From an uncultured bacterium (GTDB taxonomy: Bacteria; Verrucomicrobiota; Kiritimatiellia; RFP12; UBA1067), in contig CACYCL010000081.1 in the NCBI GenBank assembly GCA_902772905.1, positions 1-39,734 on the forward strand: 39,734 bases of DNA, in the 5' to 3' direction. The notes below the pieces were generated by a model. That model saw nothing but the letters and a program-made list of their open reading frames with translations, was not told the origin of the DNA and searched no databases. Position numbers and translations under genes: made by a program. Numbering within the stretch: position 1 is the stretch's first letter; every line of letters begins with the position of its first letter. Positions 33,242 to 39,734 of the stretch are shown one piece after another.

Positions 33242-35280
33242 CATTTCTCATGGGATGTGAACTGACATGCTTGGCTATTGCGGTGCTTTGCGCCGCGGGT
33301 GCGTTTGGAGAGTTGCTTCCCGTTGAGATATATGAGAAAGGCGGCGGTGATGTCGACTGCTCGGCTAGATATTCGATTGCCGAGCTTGTGCGCGATACTG
33401 GCGTAAAGTCTGGCGATTTCATTCTGTACCGCAGACTTGTAAGGGTGACGAACCCGTCGAACGAAACACGCGTGTTCCAGGCCGTAGTTCGCGCCGTCAG
33501 CGACTTTGTCCCGTCCAACTGGGTGATTCCGGGCGTCATATACGGCGACTGCGCTTTCGGCAACCAGGTTTCGCCCAGCGGTCTTGAGCGCGACGGCGAG
33601 CCGTGGGTGTTCGGCTACGACAGGACGCCCATACCGTCATGCACGCTTTCCGAGACGAAGGATGCGCTCTTCGCCATGTTCGCGTCCGACCGCGACAGCG
33701 CATCCCTGGAGAGCGCGTGCTCGCTGAAAAGGCTTCCCGACGGCAGGCTCGAACACAGGATATTCTATCCGATTCGCGAAAGCCCTGTTTGCTATGCGTT
33801 CAAGTTCAGCTATGTAGAGCGCTACGATGAATGGATAACGCTGCCGCCGGGGGCTACATTTGAGGCGGAGTCGTACTACATGACCGGGCGGCCGCGCTGG
33901 GAGAACTGCGGCTACCGCGAGGCGCTGAAGGCCGCAATGTCCGTGCTGAAGCACGACCACCCTATCCCGGCGATGGACGTTGCGACTGCGGAGAGGGTTT
34001 CGCATCAATGGATTCTCGACTGCTGCGAGAAGAACGTGGCAGATGGGAAGTCCAAGGGGGCTATGGGCACGGACATATCGTTTCGCCTAGGCTACACCGC
34101 CCGCACGAACACCCGCAACTTCCCCGCATGGATGACCGAGGCGGAAAAGAAGCTCACGCTTGCCGATCTTGAGCGCGACCCTTCGTTGAACAGGCCATAC
34201 CTACGAACTTTCTGGATGGACGAGATGGGGTTCGCGGGGCAGAATTTCATGCTGCACCGCTTTGCCTACAAGGACGCAGTGCGGCGAGGCGACGCCGAAT
34301 TCGCGAAGTGGTGCATCGACGACCTGGACGACTGGCTGAAGCGTCAGGCTCCTTCCGGACTTGTGCCCACGCGCCGTCGCCGCAAGTCCGACAGGCTCAG
34401 CGTGACCGAGCTTGGCTGGGGCATGGGCGAGAGCGTGAAGATGTGGAAGATGCTGAAGGACGGCGGCGTAGACCATCCGCTTTGTCTGGACTTCGCGAAA
34501 AGGCTCGCCGACTTCTTTGTCTCGCACTACGATGAGGCAGATCCGTTTGGTCGCATCTGGTCGCTCAAGACAGGCGAAAAGCTAGAGGGCGGCGGCGATG
34601 GCGGCGGGTTCATCGTCAAGGGCATGCTGGAGCTTCATGAGGCCTGCGGCGACAGGCGCTACCTCGACTGCGCGCGCAAGGCTTTCGACAGGTACTTCGA
34701 AATGGATCTCGCGAAGTTCCGCTGCGTTGCGGGCGCGGACGACTGCAACTGCGTGGACAAGGAGTCGTCGTTCCCGTATCTGTACTCTGCGCTGGAGCTT
34801 TGTCGCCAGACGGGTGACAAACATTACCTGGACTGTGCCGAGCGCGTGGCGACGTACTTCTGCTCGTGGATGTTCACGTACGATGCGCTGTACCCGAAGA
34901 CGAGCGAATTTGGCCGTTTTGGCTACCACACAAGCGGAGGCACTCTCGTGTCGTGCGAGCATCCGGCGATAGACCCGTATGCGACGGTGGCAATACCGGA
35001 CCTGTTCGATCTTGCCGAGGCGACAGGCGAAAGCGTCTGGCGCGAAGCCGGTCGGCTGATATGGTCAAACGCGATGCAGGATGTGGCTGGTCCGGACGGC
35101 GGTTCGATGAACGGCGTTCTTCGCACGCCTGGCTCTCAGTGCGAGGCTCACGCGCAGACGCGCTGGTCGAAGTACCGCAGCAACCCCGTTGCCGCGCGCG
35201 GCAATTTCAACAACCAGTGCACGGCGTTTGTGGTGACGTTCAGGCTTTACGCCATAGAGCGCGTTGGCAGCCAGCTATAA
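33238..35280 (+). CDS. secreted six-hairpin glycosidase-like protein
   Basis: This 680-aa protein has a signal peptide (MGCELTCLAIAVLCAAGAFG after a short N-terminal extension). A beta-rich N-terminal third is followed by a helical domain of repeating hairpins (about 330-675) with Trp, Asp and Gly-rich loops (TELGWGMGESVKMW, GGGDGGGFIVKGMLELHEACG, SSFPYLYSALELCRQTGD). The helical part resembles (alpha/alpha)6 carbohydrate-active enzymes, but I cannot assign a GH or PL family or a substrate. The start is GTG at 33238, overlapping the transporter stop (GTGA), or ATG at 33250; neither has a strong ribosome binding site. It is coupled to the sugar transporter, suggesting that it releases that sugar. 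Confidence 0.65.
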   Translation: MTFLMGCELTCLAIAVLCAAGAFGELLPVEIYEKGGGDVDCSARYSIAELVRDTGVKSGDFILYRRLVRVTNPSNETRVFQAVVRAVSDFVPSNWVIPGVIYGDCAFGNQVSPSGLERDGEPWVFGYDRTPIPSCTLSETKDALFAMFASDRDSASLESACSLKRLPDGRLEHRIFYPIRESPVCYAFKFSYVERYDEWITLPPGATFEAESYYMTGRPRWENCGYREALKAAMSVLKHDHPIPAMDVATAERVSHQWILDCCEKNVADGKSKGAMGTDISFRLGYTARTNTRNFPAWMTEAEKKLTLADLERDPSLNRPYLRTFWMDEMGFAGQNFMLHRFAYKDAVRRGDAEFAKWCIDDLDDWLKRQAPSGLVPTRRRRKSDRLSVTELGWGMGESVKMWKMLKDGGVDHPLCLDFAKRLADFFVSHYDEADPFGRIWSLKTGEKLEGGGDGGGFIVKGMLELHEACGDRRYLDCARKAFDRYFEMDLAKFRCVAGADDCNCVDKESSFPYLYSALELCRQTGDKHYLDCAERVATYFCSWMFTYDALYPKTSEFGRFGYHTSGGTLVSCEHPAIDPYATVAIPDLFDLAEATGESVWREAGRLIWSNAMQDVAGPDGGSMNGVLRTPGSQCEAHAQTRWSKYRSNPVAARGNFNNQCTAFVVTFRLYAIERVGSQL

Positions 35281-35299
35281 TCGGCAAAGAACCCTCGCC

Positions 35300-37306
35300 A
35301 TGAATCCAATGACAAAGCTTTGCTTCACCTGTGCGACACTTTGCGCCTCGGCGGCGGCGTTTGCCGAGGCGAGGCTAGACGTGCGGATGGATGGCGACGG
35401 CGTCATTCGCTCGATATCCGTCAACAACGCCGAGTTCGCCACGGGTGGCGGCGATCTCTGGAAGGCGACGTTCGCTGCGTCCTCAAACCTCCACATGAGG
35501 ACGACCGTTGCCGCCCGTGACGCAGCGTCGTTCGAGCGCATCTTCCGAGCCAACGGCGAAACCTTGTTTTGGCGCGATATCCCATTTGGCGGAACGCGTG
35601 GCGTCCTTGATGCGCGTGTTGACGTCGAGCGTCGTGTGGATGGTTCTCAGGCATGGCGGCTCTCCTTCGACTGCCGTTCGCCGGACTGGCACCTTTTTTC
35701 AACCGACTTTCCGTGTTTCGCACGTGTTATGCGCAACGGCGAGGGCGACGCGATGTTGCCATGGCGCGACCACGGGGCGTGCCTCTACAAGAAGCGCACT
35801 GCCCGTAAGCGCCGCCGCTTCGATTATCTGGGCTATGCGCCGATGGTCGCCGCGTTCTTTATAGGCGACAACGGGCTTTATATCGCCGCCGAAGATCCCG
35901 ACGCGCGCATCAAGCGCATGTATGTAGAGGGAGAGCAGAACATACGCTTTGTTACGCCTGTGGAACTCGGCGCGGAAGGGCCGCGCTACAGTGTTGTGAT
36001 CGCGCCGCTGAAAGGTGACTGGTGGTCTGCCGCCTGGCGCTACCGCGATTTTGCGCTTAGGCAGAAATGGGCGGCGAAAGGTCCGATAAAGGATATTCCC
36101 GGCTATCCGCGACGCATCTGTGAGATACCGCTCTGGATAAACATCCACGGCCACCCCGATGTCGCGTCAAACACGCTTGCGCGCGCAAAGGCGATGTTCC
36201 CCGACTGGGCGACTGGACTCCACTGGCACCTGTGGCAGCACTCCGGTCACGACGTGAACTATCCGGAGTATTTCCCTGAGCAGCCAGGCACAAAGGAATG
36301 CATCGCGTTCTGCAGATCCATCGGGCAGGAATCCATGCCCTACACCAACGGACGGCTCTGGACGGCTACGACCAGCGGCTTCCTGATGGCAGAACCATAT
36401 TCCGTCATGCGCGCGGACGGCTCCCGCTACATCGAGAAATATGCGCCGTGGACGCCCAAGTTGGCGGTGATGTGTCCGGCGAGATCCGAATGGCACCGCG
36501 TCATGCTCGGCTTCACTTCGCGCATACTTGACGAGCTTGGAGCGCAATCGATATTCATCGATCAGATCGGCGCCGCGGAAGGCTGCGCCTGCTACGATAC
36601 CGCCCATGGTCACCCGGTCGGCGGCGGCGCATGGTGGTACGACGGCTACGAGGCGGCGCTTGCTCCAATCCGCCGCGCCTGGAACGCCAAAGGTGCTTTC
36701 GTAACGACCGAAGGCGCAGGCGAGGCGTATATGGGAATGGTTGACGGCTATCTGCAGGTAGTGGAGCGCACTCCCGATGATGTCCCGTTCCACAACGCCT
36801 TATACTCTGGCTACACAACCTATTTTGGCAGCCCAGAGAACAGCGATGACGCGCCGCCCGCGTTCCGCGCCCTTCAGGCGCGAGAGCTTTTGTGGGGCAA
36901 TTCGCTCGGATGGTTCCTCCCCGATATCCTAGACCGTCCTGAGAAATGCGAGATACTGCGCGAACTTTGCGCGTTCCGGCAAGCGAACCTCGACGCGCTT
37001 GCCTATGGCAATCTGCTAGACGAGTTGCGTTTTGCGGGGACTGTCGGCACGACTACCTACGAGTGGCTTGGGCGCCGCCCACACTTCCGTCTGTTCGACA
37101 AGACGTTCAAGCTGCCGCCGAGCAAGTTCGCGAAGATGACAGACGTGATAGGAAACTGGTGGCGCACGGCCAACGGCGAGGTCGTGCTTCTTGCGGCCAA
37201 CCTTACGGACAGCCCTCAGACGGTCGAATACCGTGATTATTTGACCAGTACCGTGCAGACGCTCTCACTTTTCCCCCATGAGCTTCTCCGTCTTCCTCGC
37301 CGCTAG
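35300..37306 (+). CDS. secreted DUF6259-like putative glycoside hydrolase
   Basis: This 668-aa protein has a signal peptide (MTKLCFTCATLCASAAAFA). A beta-rich N-terminal domain is followed from about residue 270 by a TIM-barrel-like region with WNIN/HW/DQ-type strands: ICEIPLWINIHGHP, GLHWHLWQHSGHD, SIFIDQIGAAEG, and AFVTTEGAGEAYM. The last two may carry catalytic Asp and Glu. The architecture matches, as I remember it, proteins with DUF6259, which are thought to be glycosidases, but no activity is known. It follows the six-hairpin protein gene by 19 nt without a visible Shine-Dalgarno sequence; ATG 35300 gives a full signal peptide, while ATG 35309 is possible. Function by inference only. 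Confidence 0.6.
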   Translation: MNPMTKLCFTCATLCASAAAFAEARLDVRMDGDGVIRSISVNNAEFATGGGDLWKATFAASSNLHMRTTVAARDAASFERIFRANGETLFWRDIPFGGTRGVLDARVDVERRVDGSQAWRLSFDCRSPDWHLFSTDFPCFARVMRNGEGDAMLPWRDHGACLYKKRTARKRRRFDYLGYAPMVAAFFIGDNGLYIAAEDPDARIKRMYVEGEQNIRFVTPVELGAEGPRYSVVIAPLKGDWWSAAWRYRDFALRQKWAAKGPIKDIPGYPRRICEIPLWINIHGHPDVASNTLARAKAMFPDWATGLHWHLWQHSGHDVNYPEYFPEQPGTKECIAFCRSIGQESMPYTNGRLWTATTSGFLMAEPYSVMRADGSRYIEKYAPWTPKLAVMCPARSEWHRVMLGFTSRILDELGAQSIFIDQIGAAEGCACYDTAHGHPVGGGAWWYDGYEAALAPIRRAWNAKGAFVTTEGAGEAYMGMVDGYLQVVERTPDDVPFHNALYSGYTTYFGSPENSDDAPPAFRALQARELLWGNSLGWFLPDILDRPEKCEILRELCAFRQANLDALAYGNLLDELRFAGTVGTTTYEWLGRRPHFRLFDKTFKLPPSKFAKMTDVIGNWWRTANGEVVLLAANLTDSPQTVEYRDYLTSTVQTLSLFPHELLRLPRR

Positions 37307-37332
37307 CTGCAATCGCGCCGAGATGTCCCCTC

Positions 37333-37371
37333 CTGCGCATCTGCACGGGCAACACGGGGCGCAGATTTTTT
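37333..37371 (+). terminator. probable intrinsic terminator overlapping the next promoter
   Basis: CTGCGC (37333-37338) pairs with GCGCAG (37359-37364), and ATTTTTT follows directly. The 20-nt loop contains a further TGC/GCA pairing. The T run also forms the upstream edge of the TTTTTTGATATAATAT promoter, so termination and new initiation are packed together. Confidence 0.45.
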
Positions 37372-37380
37372 GATATAATA
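37366..37380 (+). promoter_or_regulatory. extended -10 promoter of the PP2C phosphatase gene
   Basis: TTTTTTGATATAATA has TATAAT at 37374-37379, and no obvious -35 is present. The leader would be about 43 nt. It belongs to the TTTGRTATAATA promoter class of this window. Confidence 0.7.
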
Positions 37381-37428
37381 TGCGAGTCAACGGCTTTAGT
37401 TGAAGACTGCCCAGGGAAAACAGCAAAG

Positions 37429-38151
37429 ATGATTCTTTTTGGATTTGGCAAAGTTGGAGCGGAAGCGATTACACAGCCTCCGCAGGTCAATGCATTTACA
37501 GTCAGCGAGCCTGGGCTCGTGAGGTCAGACAACCAGGATCATGTATTTGTCGATTCGGATCGCCTTGTCTACTGTGTGGCCGATGGCGTTGGCGGCGGCG
37601 CAGAGGGAGCAAGGGCAAGCGAGATCGTCTGTCGCAACATTAAGATGGTCCTTGCTGCGTCGCCAACGGACTTTGATTCGCGTGTCAGGGCTGTCGAGCA
37701 GGCTGTGGCAGATGCAAACGCCGCCATATTCACCTATGCCCGCGAGCAGAACTATGACATGATGGGGTCTACGGTTGCCGTGCTGGTGCTTGACCCGGCA
37801 AACCTTCGTCATGCCGCAGTCTGCCATGTTGGCGACAGCCGGGTATATCGCATACGCGGCGGCATGCCAGAGTTGCTTACGCGCGATCACCGGCGCTCCG
37901 CAGTCACGAACACTCTGACGCGTGCCGTTGGCGCGGACGAGAGCGTTGAACCGGAATGGTCAGAGATAACTTCAACCAACCACTCCAGGTTCGTGCTTTG
38001 CACGGACGGCGTGCATGATGTTGTTTCGGCGGCCAGGCTTGCCGTGTTTTCCGCGGCTGGGCCGTTGGAGTCCGCCGCCAAGAGGCTTTCCGCTGAGGTA
38101 GAACGTCGCGGCGCCCCCGACAACTACTCGTTTGTCATTGTGGAGGTTTGA
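37429..38151 (+). CDS. PP2C-family serine/threonine phosphatase
   Basis: This 240-aa protein phosphatase has the full set of PP2C metal-binding motifs: VRSDNQDHVFV, VADGVGGGAEG, GSTVAVLVL, CHVGDSRVYRIRGG, LTRDH, CTDGVHDVV and the terminal APDNYSFVIVEV. It is soluble, and related bacterial enzymes reverse Hanks-type Ser/Thr kinase phosphorylation. No such kinase is in the window; the only kinase nearby is the tyrosine kinase of the exopolysaccharide locus, which PP2C enzymes do not normally act on. The start is ATG 37429 after GGGAAAACAGC (weak ribosome binding site). The pseudouridine synthase gene follows at once. Confidence 0.9.
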   Translation: MILFGFGKVGAEAITQPPQVNAFTVSEPGLVRSDNQDHVFVDSDRLVYCVADGVGGGAEGARASEIVCRNIKMVLAASPTDFDSRVRAVEQAVADANAAIFTYAREQNYDMMGSTVAVLVLDPANLRHAAVCHVGDSRVYRIRGGMPELLTRDHRRSAVTNTLTRAVGADESVEPEWSEITSTNHSRFVLCTDGVHDVVSAARLAVFSAAGPLESAAKRLSAEVERRGAPDNYSFVIVEV

Positions 38152-38152
38152 A

Positions 38153-38863
38153 TTGGAGCGGCTTCAGAACATTCTTTCCCATGCTGGTGTGGCATCGAGA
38201 AGAGGCGCGGCGGAATTGATAGAATCGGGAGCTGTGACCGTTGACGGAGTTGTGGTGCGCGAGCCGGGTGCGCGATTCGGTGCAGACGCGGCGATTCGCG
38301 TGCACGGGCGACGCATTTCAGCAGCGGAGCGCAAGCGTACGATTGTGCTCAACAAGCCGCTGGGCGTGTTGTCTACCATGAGCGATCCGTTTGGCGGGCG
38401 CACGGTTGCGGAACTTGTGCATGCGCCGGAGAGGATGGTGCCGGTCGGCAGGCTTGACCGCGACAGCGAAGGGCTGCTTCTCATGAGCAACGACGGCGAT
38501 CTCGTAAATCGCCTGACGCATCCACGCTTCGAGCATCGCAAGACTTATCTCGTGAAGACGGCGGGGCGATGGAGCGAAGATAAGCTCGCCTTGCTTCGCT
38601 CTCCGATTACTCTGGACGACGGTTATACAATCCGCCCTGTGCCTGTTGAAGTTGTGAAGCTGAATGCGGACAACACGCAACTCCTCCGATTTGTGCTGAC
38701 AGAGGGCCGGAAGCGGCAGATTCGCAAGATGTGCTCGGCTGCTCATCTTGTGGTCCTTTCGCTGAAGCGCATTTCCGTCGGAGCCTTCGAGCTGCCGGCT
38801 GATCTTGCTCCTGGCAAGTGGCGAGACCTTTCAAGCGACGAGATTGCCGCACTTTTCAGATGA
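38153..38863 (+). CDS. RsuA/RluB-family pseudouridine synthase
   Basis: This 236-aa protein isomerises uridine in 23S or 16S rRNA. An S4 RNA-binding domain lies at the N-terminus (LQNILSHAGVASRRGAAELI). The catalytic domain has LNKPLGVLSTMSDPFGG, the catalytic Asp in VGRLDRDSEGLLLMSNDGDL, and EGRKRQIRKMCSA near the end. The start is assigned to TTG 38153 because a perfect GGAGG (38142-38146) stands 6 nt upstream, inside the end of the phosphatase gene; more upstream TTG codons lack a site. Which rRNA position is modified cannot be told. The stop overlaps the next ATG. Confidence 0.9.
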   Translation: MERLQNILSHAGVASRRGAAELIESGAVTVDGVVVREPGARFGADAAIRVHGRRISAAERKRTIVLNKPLGVLSTMSDPFGGRTVAELVHAPERMVPVGRLDRDSEGLLLMSNDGDLVNRLTHPRFEHRKTYLVKTAGRWSEDKLALLRSPITLDDGYTIRPVPVEVVKLNADNTQLLRFVLTEGRKRQIRKMCSAAHLVVLSLKRISVGAFELPADLAPGKWRDLSSDEIAALFR

Positions 38864-39734
38864 CGCGGCTTGTCCTCGCTCCACTGCGCGGCGTCACGGT
38901 GCGCTGCTTCCGTGAAACATTCGCGCCAGAAATCGCGGCGGCAGGCTTCGTAGAGGCTGTCACGCCGTTTGTGTCCGCCATGCCGGGCGTAGATCCCATG
39001 CGCGACAGCGAGCTTCGCGGAGGGGCGGTTTCCGCTGGCGGCGTGACCGTGACGCCGCAGTTCATTGGGAAAGACCCGGCTGCGCTGCAAGCATGCCTGA
39101 AGGCTGTGAAGTCCGCAGGCTTCGAGACTGCAGACCTAAACTGCGGGTGTCCGTTCCCGATGGTGCGAAACAAGGGGCGTGGCTCTGGCATCCTGCGTAC
39201 GCCCGATGTCTTGCGGCGCATGCTTGATGTCGGGTGCGGGATAATGGGACCCGGAAAGTTCTCGATGAAGGCGCGCCTTGGCGTGGAGTGCAATGACGAA
39301 CTTTTCGCGCTTATGCCGATTCTAAACGAGTTTCCGCTTCGTTTCTTGGCAATACACGGGCGCAATGCGCGGCAGATGTACGCAGGCGAGTGCGACAGCA
39401 ATGCGATCAGGCGTGTGCTGTCGGTTTCGAAGGTTCCAGTCGTGCTGAATGGAGACATCCCGTTCCCGCCGCCTGCTGGCGAAGTGCCTTGCGGAGTGGT
39501 CGGGCTGATGATTGGCCGTTCGTTCATTCGTTCGCTGGGCGAACGCGAAGATGCGCCAGAGCTTCTCATGAGGTACATTGCCGCTTCGCGTGACGAACTT
39601 TGCGGAGACAGACCGGTACTGGGAAGAATGAAAGAGTTGATTTCGTACTGGAAGGATCTTTCGCGTTGGCGGCGCAGATGGAGCACTGTCAAGATGTGTG
39701 CTTCTGTTGCCGAGCTTATTTCAGTCCTCCATTC
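38860..39734 (+). CDS. dus: tRNA-dihydrouridine synthase (partial, runs off the end)
   Basis: The open frame starts at the ATGA overlap with the pseudouridine synthase gene and continues to the window edge (291 codons plus 2 nt). It shows the Dus pattern: RLVLAPLRGVTVRCFRE, DLNCGCPFPMVRNKGRGSGI with the catalytic cysteine at about residue 97, FLAIHGRNARQMYAGECD, and VVLNGDIPFPP. These FMN enzymes reduce uridine in tRNA to dihydrouridine. The pairing with a pseudouridine synthase suggests a small RNA-modification unit. It is not a broken gene as far as seen; the 3' end is simply missing. Confidence 0.88.
   Translation, partial: MTRLVLAPLRGVTVRCFRETFAPEIAAAGFVEAVTPFVSAMPGVDPMRDSELRGGAVSAGGVTVTPQFIGKDPAALQACLKAVKSAGFETADLNCGCPFPMVRNKGRGSGILRTPDVLRRMLDVGCGIMGPGKFSMKARLGVECNDELFALMPILNEFPLRFLAIHGRNARQMYAGECDSNAIRRVLSVSKVPVVLNGDIPFPPPAGEVPCGVVGLMIGRSFIRSLGEREDAPELLMRYIAASRDELCGDRPVLGRMKELISYWKDLSRWRRRWSTVKMCASVAELISVLH

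Overview
The window looks like a chromosomal contig from a Gram-negative, saccharolytic bacterium. It encodes outer-membrane export lipoproteins, an outer-membrane barrel and several SPII lipoproteins. The style of the glycosidase-like proteins (GH97 and a DUF6259-like protein), the GC-rich coding regions and the gene mix would fit a gut member of the PVC superphylum (Kiritimatiellota, Lentisphaerota or Verrucomicrobiota). That placement is inference and could not be tested here. The window starts in a run of 19 C, probably a contig edge, and ends inside a tRNA-dihydrouridine synthase gene.

Layout. 1-440: a small predicted membrane protein. 424-4294 (minus): a tight four-gene operon of unknown function, containing a 521-aa hydrophobic/coiled-coil protein, a TerB-like protein, a Gly/Ala-rich membrane-active-looking protein and a YkgJ-type cysteine-cluster protein. 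This is the best candidate for an undescribed system. 4295-4983: non-coding, with a consensus minus-strand promoter, an intrinsic terminator (possible small RNA or attenuated leader) and an AT/CG palindrome. 4984-6099 (minus): a membrane acyltransferase. From 6178 everything is on the plus strand: aspartokinase, a mini-DjlA-like J protein, a secreted thioredoxin-fold protein, an acyl-CoA synthetase, CoaB and PanC (coenzyme A supply), a GH97 lipoprotein, and an RNA m5U methyltransferase.

15368-24107 is an exopolysaccharide locus: GT2 glycosyltransferase, OPX export lipoprotein, an unknown secreted protein, an outer-membrane barrel, an O-antigen ligase/polymerase-like protein, a Wzc-type tyrosine kinase with Tyr/Gly-rich tails at both ends, and RmlB. 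Next come a GMP synthase lacking its glutaminase domain, ArgC, a serine-hydrolase lipoprotein, RuvB, AccD-AccA, a TolA-like coiled-coil protein, RmlC, a sugar MFS transporter with two secreted glycosidase-like proteins, a PP2C phosphatase, an RluB-type pseudouridine synthase and the partial Dus.

The clearest global signal is a recurring promoter, TTTGGTATAATAC (extended -10). Where a -35 can be seen it is TTGAC-like with an 18-nt spacer. It precedes at least nine transcription units. In five of them the ATG lies only 6-9 nt after the -10 hexamer, so those mRNAs should be leaderless (acyltransferase, panC, the OPX lipoprotein, ruvB, the coiled-coil protein). Genes inside operons instead carry ordinary GGAGG-type ribosome binding sites or are coupled by ATGA/TGATG overlaps.
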